The notes under the pieces: model-generated
What the model saw: only the letters and a program-made list of their open reading frames with translations
Database searches by the model: none
What the model was told of the DNA's origin: nothing
In this document: piece after piece, positions 31,662-40,813 of the stretch
Numbering within the stretch: position 1 is the first letter of the stretch
Layout: the number at the start of each line of letters is the position of its first letter
Source of the DNA: Gammaproteobacteria bacterium
Lineage (GTDB): Bacteria; Pseudomonadota; Gammaproteobacteria; Arenicellales; Spongiicolonaceae
Length of the DNA: 43,847 bases
Direction of reading: 5' to 3'
Assembly (NCBI GenBank): GCA_028817275.1
Contig: JAPPPZ010000115.1
Location: forward strand, 1 to 43,847
Program-made: the position numbers and the translations under genes

Positions 31662-34341
31662 CACCGTTTTCACCGCCGCCGCCGTCAAGCCGGTGCTCGT
31701 CCACCCGGCATACTGCGTGCAAGTCACAATACCGGCAAGTGGCCTCGCCACGTGCCGGGGCCACTCTGGCAACTCCCGTGGCGATTTCACGGGCGAGTTC
31801 CTCCAGATGCGAATTCCACTCGGCGGTTTTTGACTCCCAGTTATCATTTTTAAGTCCGCACTCGGCACCTTGCGCCGTGCCGCAACGGCCAGCCAAACGT
31901 GTACCGTCAGTTTCACCGACGCGAATTCTTGCAAAAGCAATGGCCTTCACTTCATCGCCAAGCAGCGCACGGTACAGCGGCAACTGCGGCTCCTCCGGCC
32001 GCCCGCCGTCCCACAACGTCGTTTTGGCGTCGCCGGTTTTGTAATCCATCACCAGCAGTGAACCGTCGTCCAGACGGTCAATGCGGTCGATCCACACCAG
32101 CAGGCTGAGGCCGTGGAAAATTTCTTCACATTTTTCTTCCAGCGCGGTGACGGTGAACGGCGGCCGTTGTTTTTCAAACGCAAGATGCCGCAAAATTAAT
32201 TCGCGCAATTGCCCGGCCAGCGCCTGCCGCGCATTGGCGCCGAGTACCGAAGGATTGCGGCGCTGAAAATCGCCGAGCGTTTTGTCAAGCGCGGCGTTCA
32301 CTTTTGATTCAAGCGCGGCCCCACCCTCGGCGCGCAACTCATCGCGGCCGCGCCAGTGGCCCCACAACAACCGCATCGCCTGGTGCACCAGGTTGCCGCG
32401 GTCCATCGCATTGGCGGCGGCGCGCGGTTCGGGCAACCCCTTGCCGCCGAGGCGGCGGCTGGCGTAGGCGCGGAACGGGCATTGCGACTGGTCGCGGAAC
32501 AAACCCGCGCCGCCCGGTGCGGGAACGTGCGGCGGCAGCGCGGCGCCGCGCGAGTCGTCCACCGTTTCCAGATGCGCACACGCCGCGCCGAGGTGCGCCG
32601 GGTGAAGGTGGGGTTTTTCCGGCGCGTCAAGATTCTTAACGTCATCGCTGAGCAACAACGCGCTTGGGCGCAACTCGCGGTCATCATCCAGTTCTGCATA
32701 ACTGAACACCACCGCCGGCGCGGCGGCTTTGAGTCGGGCGGTGAGTTGTTGCGCGCTGTTCAGCGACTCGTCCCAGCCGCCGCCCGGCATGCCGCGCTCA
32801 CGTTGCGCGCGCACCGGCAGAAAGGCCAGCGGCGACGGCGGCGGCGGCCATGACGCATGGTCAAAACCCGCCGCCCACAGCGCATCAAACGTCAGCCCGG
32901 CCGACTCCGCCAGCCCCATCACCTGCACCGGCGCGGCCACCGCCTGCGGGTTGAACACGCGCGCCGCCGCAAGCCGCCGCAACTTCACAAATGCGGCGCG
33001 CGCACCGCAATCGCCGGCCACCAGATCCAGGGATGCAAAGTTGTCCAGCATTTCCTTCCACGCCTCATGGGCCTGGTGTTCGTGGCTGTTCAACGTTGCA
33101 TCGCCGGGCCAGTTGGCTTGTTTCAACCGCCTGCTGAACTCCGCCCCCCATTCGCCCATGGAAAATTTTTTCGGTTCACCGCCGCCGCACAAATTGCGCA
33201 GCATCGCGCTGAGTTGCGGCGCATCACCGGCGAATTTTTTCTTCATAAACCGTTCATCGTTCACGACGCGGCGCAGCAGAGTCGGCGTGACGGTCGGCGG
33301 CAGTGACTCGCGCAGCGCAAAATCCACCCGCGCCCGCGCCGCCAACTCCGCTTCGGCGCCTTTGGTGAACGGCGAGCGCAGCCAGCGGCTGAACGTTTCG
33401 TAATCGCATTCGGCGGACGTCCACTCCAGCAAATCCAGCGCATCGGCAACCAGCGGCTGCACGTCCAGGGGCGCGCCCAGGGAGAGGTGAAACAAACGCT
33501 CGGCGGCCATGCGGTCCACCACCGGGTCAAAACCGCCGAGCACATCGGTAAAAATCCGCCGCACATCTTCGCGGCGCTTTTCCAAGTCGCGCACAACAAC
33601 GCCGACGCTGAAGCCGGCATCGTTTTTTTCTATCTGCTCGCGGCACCAGGATGCGGCGCGGTGCAACTCCTCCTCCGGGTCGGCGGCGCGGCACAAGCGG
33701 ACATCGCCGGAATTTTTCGGCAAAGGAACTTGCACAACCTCAGCACCCCCGCCTTCACAGCGCGCAAGAATTTTTTTCATCAGCGGCGTGGCAACATCAA
33801 AGCCGGCAACGATGAGGGCCGGGGGCGCGGGCAGTTCACCGCGCGCAAGAATCGCTTTCTGCATCGCGACCCGGTCCAGCCAATTTTCCCCCCTGCAGCG
33901 GCGCATAAAATTTTCGCGCCAGCCGGCAAACGCGCGCGCATCGTCGCTGCCGTTGTGCAAACATTTCTCATCCAGTTGCCAATCCGCCAGCGCCCGGTGG
34001 GCGGCGCGTGCGGCCCGGGCGGCTTCGGATTTGCGCCACAGCGGCGACGAGCCATCGGCATCGGCAATCGCCTCCTCCCACAGCGCAAGTTCCTGCACAT
34101 CATTCAACAGCAGCGCGCCCTCACCGCCAAACTCGGCGTCGCGCCAGGCGCGCTCAAGCCAGGCGTCCCACGGCAGAATGTCCGGGCTGGGCCAGGCCTC
34201 CGCGCCCCGCCCCTCCATGTGCCGCTGAAATTCCTCGCGCAGATAACGCTGCAGCCGGCGCGTCGCGCTGAGACAAGCCGCGCCCTGCTCCAGCCGGGCG
34301 AGGTGTTGGTGCAGCGGATTTTCGCCGGCGGCTGCGGGCAT
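31654..34341 (-). CDS. AddB-like PD-(D/E)xK nuclease with Fe-S cluster cysteines
   Basis: 895 residues. No intact Walker A is seen, as expected for the inactivated helicase fold of AddB. The nuclease motif is LLVMDYKTGD (D766, K768). Four cysteines, C621 in QCPFRAYA and C879-x2-C882-x5-C888 at the C-terminus, match the pattern of the AddB iron-sulphur cluster, including its x2/x5 spacing. It resembles the family annotated as 'probable DNA repair protein' next to UvrD-type helicases in proteobacteria. The ATG at 34341 overlaps the stop of the type IIG gene (TAATG), so translation is coupled to it; upstream frame to 34488 lies inside that gene. Confidence 0.85.
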   Translation of the reverse strand: MPAAAGENPLHQHLARLEQGAACLSATRRLQRYLREEFQRHMEGRGAEAWPSPDILPWDAWLERAWRDAEFGGEGALLLNDVQELALWEEAIADADGSSPLWRKSEAARAARAAHRALADWQLDEKCLHNGSDDARAFAGWRENFMRRCRGENWLDRVAMQKAILARGELPAPPALIVAGFDVATPLMKKILARCEGGGAEVVQVPLPKNSGDVRLCRAADPEEELHRAASWCREQIEKNDAGFSVGVVVRDLEKRREDVRRIFTDVLGGFDPVVDRMAAERLFHLSLGAPLDVQPLVADALDLLEWTSAECDYETFSRWLRSPFTKGAEAELAARARVDFALRESLPPTVTPTLLRRVVNDERFMKKKFAGDAPQLSAMLRNLCGGGEPKKFSMGEWGAEFSRRLKQANWPGDATLNSHEHQAHEAWKEMLDNFASLDLVAGDCGARAAFVKLRRLAAARVFNPQAVAAPVQVMGLAESAGLTFDALWAAGFDHASWPPPPSPLAFLPVRAQRERGMPGGGWDESLNSAQQLTARLKAAAPAVVFSYAELDDDRELRPSALLLSDDVKNLDAPEKPHLHPAHLGAACAHLETVDDSRGAALPPHVPAPGGAGLFRDQSQCPFRAYASRRLGGKGLPEPRAAANAMDRGNLVHQAMRLLWGHWRGRDELRAEGGAALESKVNAALDKTLGDFQRRNPSVLGANARQALAGQLRELILRHLAFEKQRPPFTVTALEEKCEEIFHGLSLLVWIDRIDRLDDGSLLVMDYKTGDAKTTLWDGGRPEEPQLPLYRALLGDEVKAIAFARIRVGETDGTRLAGRCGTAQGAECGLKNDNWESKTAEWNSHLEELAREIATGVARVAPARGEATCRYCDLHAVCRVDEHRLDGGGGENGDG

Positions 34342-37300
34342 TATTTTTTCCGCCGGCGGCCGGGCATGCCCCAGTCGCAATAGGGCGCCAGTTCCTTCAT
34401 GGCGCGAATGGCCGCCGATATTTTTTCCATCTCCGGGGAAGCGGCGAGACGGCTGCGAATGTCGGCGCGCGACTCTTCCGGCGGCCACTGCGCCGCCCGC
34501 TTTTCTATTTTTGCCGCAAGCGATGCCAGTTCTTTGTGGCGCACGTTGCTGCGGTCAAAAACCGGGATGGGGATTTTTTTCCAGATGTGTTTATGAAAAT
34601 CCCGGTCGTTTTGCCGCGCCTGGCGGAATGCTTCCTGCAATGGAAGCGAATTCAACACCGCAATCAAATACAGCGCTTCTTTTTCGTTTGCGAGTTCAGC
34701 CCAGTAAAGCATGTCGTTGCACAGGTAGCCGGTACGGGCGGCGCAGACGTGCTGGCCGGACTTGTTGTAGGCGATTTTTGTGCGCGGCGCGCGGTCGTCC
34801 GGCACCGACTGGGCGGAGAGGTTGCCGCTGTAGTCCAGAAGTTCGGCCAAAGAACGTTTCCGTTCCTTGCGGTAAAAGTTGTCCAGTTCCGCCCATGCTC
34901 TGGCGAACCTGCGTCCGACGAATCTCCATTCACGGGCGTTGTGAAATATGGATACCGCGTTTTCCTCCCGCAGAAGACCGTTGGTGGGATTTTTCTCAAA
35001 GGGGCCCAGCAGGTACAGTTGCCCGCCGGCCATGCGAAACGGCTGCAAACTGTCGGGAGTGATGCAGGGCAGCAATGCGGCCGCCTCCACAGTTTTCGCG
35101 GTATGCGGATATTCTGTCCACGGCGCCTTGTCGCGCCTTCCGATTCGGCCTTCCACAGCCACCGTGCCATCAGGATGGCTTTTCACCACCCTGACCACAA
35201 CAAACCGCGTGGGGTTCATATTGGAACCCTTGCGGAAACACTTGTCATAATGGCTTGCCCCGGACGGCAGCGGCGCCGGTGACACTATGCGGACTTTTTT
35301 TGCCGCCGATTCCCAGCCCTCGGTGACGACGACTTTTTCCGCGCCTTTTTTCATGCGCCATTCGTAATGCTTGCGCTTTCTTTTGCGGAAGTCATGAATC
35401 CACACCGAGGCGGCGGCGCCGCTGAACGGGGGATTTTTGACGTCTTTTAAACTGTGGGTTTCGGACCAGCGGTGCTGCTGCGGGTCGGCGAATTGTTTCC
35501 ACCCGGAACTTTTCAGCGCGCTGTCCGGCAACACGAACCCGCACACGCTTTTATCGGCCAGATACAAATTCCGGGTGTGCACGGTGAACACCGCGGCCAG
35601 ATTAAACTCGGACGCGCCGGCGCCCAGCCCGCCTTTCCTCAGTCCATATTCCTGCTTCATTTCCATGACCATGTGGGCGGACTCCCGGTCGGCGGGCGAG
35701 GCGGTGACGGCGCTGCTGACCCAGGGCGGGTTGGCGACAATGCGGTCCACCTTGTGGCGGTGCAGCAACAGCGGATGGGTGAGGTTGCGCAAATACCATT
35801 CCCACACAGAATTGCCCTCGGCACGAAACACCGTCCGCAGTTTAACCGCCATTTCCTTAATTTCCTTCACCAGGGGCGCCGGCAAAACACCCGCCCATCT
35901 CTTCCTGGAAAAATCCGGTGCGCGCTTTTTGCCCGCATCCGCGGCCGCATATGAGACAACGTCGGAAATCACCGACTCAAAATAATCGCTGTCCAGCAAT
36001 TGGGACGGTATTTTGAATTGGTTTCTTCCCGGGGTGATGATGTTAAGCGCTTTCTCCCCGTCCAATTGATTCTGGCGCCAGTAGCGCAGCAGAAGAGAAT
36101 CCCCCTGCCGCACCATCAATTGGCTGTCCTGCGGTTTTGTCGGCAGCGCGGTCAGCAATGTGGCCTGCGCCATTTCAACGGCGACCGGATGAACGTCGGT
36201 ACCGTGAACAAGCCGGACGGCAATGGCCGAACATTCTTCATCCGCCAGGCCTTTTGCCCCGGCGTATTGGGCAATGCGCCTTGCGGCATGGAAAAGAAAA
36301 GTTCCCGAGCCGCAAGCCGGGTCGAGCACGCCAACGCCTTCCATGCGGCGCGCTTCCGGGTCGGACAGGGTTTTGTGGGCGGCGGCGACGGCGCGCTCCA
36401 GCCACTCCTCGTCCAGAACTCTGTTGCAGATAAATTCGGCGAGCCAGTCCGGCGTGTAGTATTCACCGAAATCATGGCGGTCTTTTTGCGGAATAAGCGA
36501 TTCATATGCGCCGCGCAGCACGTCTCTGGTGGAGCGCTGCCAGTCATATTTTCCGACCTCCTCAAACAGCCTTTCAAGCAGCACGCTCCCCTGGTAGGAC
36601 TCCACCATCCATGACACAAAACCCTGCTTCATCATATTCGCCGGCTTCCCCCGGGGAGAAATAATGGTGTGGCGAATTGCGCGGGCGGTGGCCACCAGCA
36701 GGCAATGATCGAGAAAAAGACGGTCCATGTGCCTGGTTTGCAAATCGGGCCTGGGAGGAAGGACTCCGGAACCCGACAGGACGCTTTTCCAGAGTTCGAA
36801 TTTGGTGTGAAAAAACCGGCCTGACTGCCGGCTGTCCATAATCAAGTCAAAGCCTTCCCTAAGCGGCTGAATAATCACATCGGCAAGGGATAATGGCGGC
36901 GGCGGTTTTTTCCCCTTGCGCTCTTTGTCGGCAAAAAATTCCCGAAGAATTTTGTTCAACTGGCGGACGCCGGCATCATCGTTGCGAACCTGGACTTTTC
37001 CCCCGTGGGGCTTTAACTTGCCAGCCGCACTGTCCCATTGGTACAGGTAAAAATCCCGGCCATCGGTAATCACGCCGCGCCAGGCCAAACGATCATGAAA
37101 CGGCCCTTCGGCATCACGCATGTGTTTTATGTAGCGGGCCAGTTGCTCCAGAGGCGTTTCCTGGCCCCGCATGGATTTTCGCGGCGTACCGGGGCCGGCC
37201 AGGCCCGGCGCTTTGGTTTCTATAACGATTTTGTAGGACTCGACCAGAACATCAATTTCCCCCCCGGGCACCGTATAAGCGGTGCGCACATGGTCATTGC

Positions 37301-37427
37301 TTGACCACGACCGGCACCACTCCGCAAGAGGAGTTCTCACCTCATCCTCATTGCGGGCGCCGGCGATTTTATCCAGCAACGCGCGATTAGAGTCGGCTTG
37401 CGACTTCACCAGTATTTTCCCCGCCAA
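34341..37427 (-). CDS. Type IIG (Eco57I-like) restriction-modification enzyme
   Basis: 1028 residues in one chain. N-terminal nuclease: EIDVLVESYKIVIETK (D59, E70, K72). A helical connector is followed by the gamma-type N6-adenine methylase: motif X GEYYTPDWLAEF (321-332), motif I DPACGSGTF (369-377), motif IV NPPW (565-568). The C-terminal part (about 600-1000) is the target-recognition region, with NSLPLQEAFR and KKIPIPVF as often seen before the end. The frame opens at a TTG (37427); the nearby ATG is out of frame. TATAAT lies 16 nt upstream. Such enzymes methylate one strand and cut nearby on both. It heads a tightly coupled operon with the AddB/AddA-like genes. Confidence 0.87.
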   Translation of the reverse strand: MAGKILVKSQADSNRALLDKIAGARNEDEVRTPLAEWCRSWSSNDHVRTAYTVPGGEIDVLVESYKIVIETKAPGLAGPGTPRKSMRGQETPLEQLARYIKHMRDAEGPFHDRLAWRGVITDGRDFYLYQWDSAAGKLKPHGGKVQVRNDDAGVRQLNKILREFFADKERKGKKPPPPLSLADVIIQPLREGFDLIMDSRQSGRFFHTKFELWKSVLSGSGVLPPRPDLQTRHMDRLFLDHCLLVATARAIRHTIISPRGKPANMMKQGFVSWMVESYQGSVLLERLFEEVGKYDWQRSTRDVLRGAYESLIPQKDRHDFGEYYTPDWLAEFICNRVLDEEWLERAVAAAHKTLSDPEARRMEGVGVLDPACGSGTFLFHAARRIAQYAGAKGLADEECSAIAVRLVHGTDVHPVAVEMAQATLLTALPTKPQDSQLMVRQGDSLLLRYWRQNQLDGEKALNIITPGRNQFKIPSQLLDSDYFESVISDVVSYAAADAGKKRAPDFSRKRWAGVLPAPLVKEIKEMAVKLRTVFRAEGNSVWEWYLRNLTHPLLLHRHKVDRIVANPPWVSSAVTASPADRESAHMVMEMKQEYGLRKGGLGAGASEFNLAAVFTVHTRNLYLADKSVCGFVLPDSALKSSGWKQFADPQQHRWSETHSLKDVKNPPFSGAAASVWIHDFRKRKRKHYEWRMKKGAEKVVVTEGWESAAKKVRIVSPAPLPSGASHYDKCFRKGSNMNPTRFVVVRVVKSHPDGTVAVEGRIGRRDKAPWTEYPHTAKTVEAAALLPCITPDSLQPFRMAGGQLYLLGPFEKNPTNGLLREENAVSIFHNAREWRFVGRRFARAWAELDNFYRKERKRSLAELLDYSGNLSAQSVPDDRAPRTKIAYNKSGQHVCAARTGYLCNDMLYWAELANEKEALYLIAVLNSLPLQEAFRQARQNDRDFHKHIWKKIPIPVFDRSNVRHKELASLAAKIEKRAAQWPPEESRADIRSRLAASPEMEKISAAIRAMKELAPYCDWGMPGRRRKK

Positions 37428-37442
37428 ACCAGCATGCGCCGG

Positions 37443-37451
37443 ATTATACCA
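37443..37451 (-). promoter_or_regulatory. Extended -10 promoter TGGTATAAT of the type IIG operon
   Basis: Consensus TGnTATAAT on the minus strand, 23 bp after the stop of the metal-transporter operon; predicted start near 37436, leaving a leader of about 9 nt before the TTG. No good -35. It is the only promoter I see for the type IIG/AddB/AddA-like genes. Confidence 0.6.
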
Positions 37452-37470
37452 GACAACTTCACCCCCGCCC

Positions 37471-38997
37471 TCACCCCGAAGCCGCCGCCGGGATCACGTA
37501 AATCCTTTCCGCCAACTCCTCCGGGATGGTGGTTTCGCTGCCTTCAATGCGCACTTTGACTTGCGCGCCGTGTTTGGCCAGCGCGGTGACCAGGGTGTCG
37601 GGCGCGATGTTGAGGCGCAGCATTTCGCGCAGCAAGTCGTCGCGGTCGTCGCGCACCAGGGAGACGCGGCCGCTGCCGCCGGCCGGCAGGCGCCACAGGG
37701 AATGGCCGGTGATGCGGCGCAAGCCGCGCTCTTCGCCGGCGGCGCCGGGGATGCTGTGGCCGTGGGGGTCCACCGCCGGGTTGCCGAGTTGGCGGTCCAA
37801 AATGTCGAGAAAGTCGCCGGTGACGGTGTGCTCCATGCGGTCGGCTTCGCGGTGCAGTTGGTCCAGGGAAACGCCCTCCTTGTCATACAAATAAGACTCC
37901 AGCAGCCGGTGTTTGCGCACCAGGCCGGCGCCGGTTTCGCGGCCGCGCGGCGTTGCATGCACGCGGCCGGCCACTTTCTGCACCAGGCCGCGGCGCGCCA
38001 GACTGCGCACCCGCCGCTCCACCTCGTGCGGCGCGCGGCCGAGGGTTTTGCCGATGCCATCGGCGTCCAGCGGATGGCCTTCCTCCAGTTCGGCCATCAC
38101 GGCGCAGCGCAGCACGTCATCGTCCAGCCGCGCCGCCGCCGCCCAGCGGCCTCTGAGTAAACGTGCAACGAGTCCACGGCGCGGGGCGAACAGGAACACC
38201 ACCAGAAAACACAAACTCACCACCACCACGATGGCCGGGCCCGAGGCCAGGTTGAAGTGGTAGGAACCGTAAATGCCCGCCGCCGCCGAGAACACACCGA
38301 GGGCGACGGCGATGCACATCATGCGGCCCAGGCGGTCGCTCAGCAGGTAGGCGGTGGCGCCCGGCGTCACCAGCATTGCAATCACCAAAATCAAACCCAC
38401 CGACTGCAGCGAGGCGACAATGGCCGCCGACAGCAACGCGGTGAACAAATAGTGCAGCAAGCCGGTGGGCAGGCCGGCGGCGCGCGCCATGGCCGGGTCA
38501 AAACTCCACAGGTGAAAGCCGCGAAAGAACACCGCGATGAACGCCACCACCAGCCCGCCGCTGGCGGCGGTGAGCATCAGGTCCTCAAAGGTGATGCCGA
38601 GAATGGTGCCGAACAAAACGTGGAACAGGTCGATGCCGGTGGGCTTGACCACGCCGATGATCAGCAGGCCGAGGGCGAACATAAAGGTGAACAAAATGCC
38701 CATGGCCGCGTCCAGTTTGATGCGGCTGTTGCGTTCAATGAAGGTGATGGCCACGCCGGCGGCAACGCCGGCAATCAGCGCGCCCCAGAAAATGCCGAAA
38801 CGCTGGCCGCTCATCCAGCCCAGCACCACGCCCAGCAGCACGGCGTGCGAGATGGCGTCACCGAGCAGCGCCTGGCGCCGCACCACCAGCAGGCACGACA
38901 GCACCGCCGAGCACACGCCGACAATCACCGCCACGCCCAGGGCGTAGCGCATGAAAGTGAACTCCGCCAGCGGCGCGATGAAAATTTCGTGCAGCAT
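37471..38997 (-). CDS. Metal ABC transporter permease fused to a DtxR-family repressor
   Basis: 508 residues. Residues 1-280 are a Mn/Zn/Fe-type permease (ABC-3 family) with 8-9 membrane helices and LLGDAISHAVLLGVVLGW. From about 290 a soluble part begins: winged helix (LRCAVMAELEEG, IGKTLGRAPHEVERRVRSLARRGLV), then the DtxR dimerisation and metal region LVRKHRLLESYLYD, HREADRMEHTVTGDFLDILD, NPAVDPHGHSIPG, and a C-terminal FeoA/SH3-like segment. This is the layout of chlamydial YtgCR, whose repressor half is released by proteolysis. Metal identity is not fixed; TroA-like partners suggest Mn, Fe or Zn. Nine bp separate it from the ATPase gene. Confidence 0.88.
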   Translation of the reverse strand: MLHEIFIAPLAEFTFMRYALGVAVIVGVCSAVLSCLLVVRRQALLGDAISHAVLLGVVLGWMSGQRFGIFWGALIAGVAAGVAITFIERNSRIKLDAAMGILFTFMFALGLLIIGVVKPTGIDLFHVLFGTILGITFEDLMLTAASGGLVVAFIAVFFRGFHLWSFDPAMARAAGLPTGLLHYLFTALLSAAIVASLQSVGLILVIAMLVTPGATAYLLSDRLGRMMCIAVALGVFSAAAGIYGSYHFNLASGPAIVVVVSLCFLVVFLFAPRRGLVARLLRGRWAAAARLDDDVLRCAVMAELEEGHPLDADGIGKTLGRAPHEVERRVRSLARRGLVQKVAGRVHATPRGRETGAGLVRKHRLLESYLYDKEGVSLDQLHREADRMEHTVTGDFLDILDRQLGNPAVDPHGHSIPGAAGEERGLRRITGHSLWRLPAGGSGRVSLVRDDRDDLLREMLRLNIAPDTLVTALAKHGAQVKVRIEGSETTIPEELAERIYVIPAAASG

Positions 38998-39006
38998 TTT
39001 CGTGAC

Positions 39007-39819
39007 TCAGAGCGGCGGTTTGGCCCCCCGGTGCACCACTTTCAACGCCGGTGACTCCGCCGCCGCCGCCGGCGCCGCCATTTTCACTGTCCGCTGCACC
39101 GTTCCATCGGCCTCGCCGTAGGCGATTTGCAGATTGTCGCGGGTCAGCACATCAGTCGGCGCGCCGAAAGCGACCATGGTGTGCGACAGGATGAGCAGTT
39201 TGGTGAAATTGCCGCCGGCGCCCATCAACTCATGATGCACCAGCAGAATTCCGCGCCCCTCGCGCCGCAATTCGTGCAACTGCTCCCACAGGACGGCGCG
39301 GGTGACGGCGTCAATGGCCGCAAACGGTTCATCCAGCAGCAGCAGCCGCGCCTGCTGCGCCAGCGCGCGGGCCAAAAACACACGCTGCTGCTGGCCGCCG
39401 GACAACTCGCCGATGGGCGCCGCCGCAAAAGCACTGAGCCCGACGCGCTCCAGGGCCTCCGCGACCAGCGCACGGTCATGGCGGCTGGCGCGCCGCCACA
39501 GCCGCCCGTGCGGGTACCGGCCCATGGCCACCACCTGCTCCACCACCGCCGGGTAGTTCCAGTCCACATCGGAGCGCTGCGGCATGTAGGCAATCTCGCA
39601 CCGCCGCCGCGCCACCGGTACGCCGCCAAAGTTGACCTCGCCGTGCTCGCGTTTAACCAGGCCGAGGATGGCCTTGATTAACGTGGACTTGCCGGCGCCG
39701 TTGGGCCCGATAACGCCGACAATCTCGCCCTCGCCGCAGGTGAAGGTGGCGCCGCTGAGCGCCGCGGTGTCGCCGTAGGACACCCGCAGGTTGCGCACTT
39801 CCAGCCGGTTGGCGGTCAT
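39007..39819 (-). CDS. Metal ABC transporter ATP-binding protein
   Basis: 270 residues. Walker A GPNGAGKST, signature LSGGQQQRVFLARAL, Walker B LLLLDEPFAAID and the switch histidine in LLVHHEL are intact. YMPQRSDVDWNYP around the Q-loop is typical of Mn/Zn/Fe importers (TroB/MntB/ZnuC type). Peripheral membrane ATPase powering the fused permease. The C-terminal 50 residues extend beyond the usual fold. Its ATG overlaps the stop of a 26-codon micro-ORF, and that ORF overlaps the binding-protein gene. Confidence 0.93.
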   Translation of the reverse strand: MTANRLEVRNLRVSYGDTAALSGATFTCGEGEIVGVIGPNGAGKSTLIKAILGLVKREHGEVNFGGVPVARRRCEIAYMPQRSDVDWNYPAVVEQVVAMGRYPHGRLWRRASRHDRALVAEALERVGLSAFAAAPIGELSGGQQQRVFLARALAQQARLLLLDEPFAAIDAVTRAVLWEQLHELRREGRGILLVHHELMGAGGNFTKLLILSHTMVAFGAPTDVLTRDNLQIAYGEADGTVQRTVKMAAPAAAAESPALKVVHRGAKPPL

Positions 39820-39896
39820 CGCAGCGTCGCCGTGATTGCCTGTGTGCTGGCGCGCATTATTTCGGTGCGGGCGCCGCTGCTGTTGGCGGTGTTCAT
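39816..39896 (-). CDS. Possible 26-aa coupling ORF between binding protein and ATPase
   Basis: The ATG at 39896 overlaps the stop of the binding-protein gene (ATGA), and its TGA overlaps the ATG of the ATPase gene (ATGA). It encodes MNTANSSGARTEIMRASTQ and a few more residues, hydrophilic, without motif. It may exist only to carry ribosomes across the 73-nt gap, so that the ATPase is translated in step. Confidence 0.35.
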   Translation of the reverse strand: MNTANSSGARTEIMRASTQAITATLR

Positions 39897-40813
39897 TCGC
39901 CCAGCGCGTCCACGATGGCGCGGGTGTTGGCGCGCATCATGCCGGTGTAGGTCTCGGCGCCGCTGCCCGGTTCGCCGACCGAGTCGCCGTACAGCGGGCG
40001 GCCGAGGGTGACGCCGGCGTCGCGGGCGATGCGCTGCATGAGTTTGGGGTTGATGGTGGTTTCCACAAACACCGCCGGCACCGCCGCCTCGCGCACCGCG
40101 CGGATGATGCCGGCGACCTCGGCCGCCGACGGTTCGCGCTCGGTGGAGATGCCCCAGATGGTGGCGGTCACGGTGAAACCAAAGCGCTCGCCGAAGTAGC
40201 GGAAGGCGTCGTGGGTGGTGACCAGTTTGCGCCGCGCCGGGGGGATGACGGCGACTTCGGCGGATATCCAGTCCGCCAGCCCGCCCAGCCGCCGGCGGTA
40301 GTCGGCGGCGTTGCGGCGGAAGTCCTGGGCGTGGCGCGGAAAGCGGCCGGCCAGGCCGGCGGTGATGTTGTCCACGTAGACTTGCGCGTGCGCCGGGTCC
40401 ATCCACAAGTGCGGGTCGGGGTCGCCCGGGTAGTCGCCGGTGGACTGCACCAGGGCCGGCAGGCCGTCGGTGACGGTGACCACCGGCCGCCGGGCGGTGG
40501 CGCCGCCGATGAGTTTGTCCAGCCATCTTTCCAAACCGAGGCCGTTGCGAAACACGATGTCGGCCCGCGCCAGCGCGCGCGCATCGGAGGGCAGCGGTTC
40601 GTACACATGCGGGTCGCCGCCAATGTGAACGATGCTGGTGACGGTGACCAAGCCGCCGGCGACAGCGCGCACCATGTCGGCGATGATGCTGATGGTGGTG
40701 ACGGCGGCGGGCCGGCCGGCGGAGGCGGTGGTTGCGGCTGCGGAATCGCCGGCGGCGGATGCCGGAACGGTGACGGCGAGGCTGAGAATGGCGGCGGCGG
40801 CTCTGAGACTCAT
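39893..40813 (-). CDS. Metal ABC transporter substrate-binding protein (TroA-like)
   Basis: 306 residues with a signal peptide (1-20) for export to the periplasm. Metal ligands H69 (DPHVYEP), H135 (DPHLWMD), H201 (TTHDAF) and an Asp in YGDSVGE follow the order and spacing of TroA/ZnuA proteins. Histidine at the third position, rather than the Glu of PsaA/MntC, and the lack of the His-rich ZnuA loop point to a TroA-type protein binding Mn, Fe or Zn. The ATG overlaps the stop of the SABATH-like gene (4 bp). Confidence 0.9.
   Translation of the reverse strand: MSLRAAAAILSLAVTVPASAAGDSAAATTASAGRPAAVTTISIIADMVRAVAGGLVTVTSIVHIGGDPHVYEPLPSDARALARADIVFRNGLGLERWLDKLIGGATARRPVVTVTDGLPALVQSTGDYPGDPDPHLWMDPAHAQVYVDNITAGLAGRFPRHAQDFRRNAADYRRRLGGLADWISAEVAVIPPARRKLVTTHDAFRYFGERFGFTVTATIWGISTEREPSAAEVAGIIRAVREAAVPAVFVETTINPKLMQRIARDAGVTLGRPLYGDSVGEPGSGAETYTGMMRANTRAIVDALGE

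Noticed and set aside
29943-31853. 636-aa plus-strand frame opposite the AddA-like gene
   Set aside because: Shadow of a helicase with all motifs intact on the other strand.
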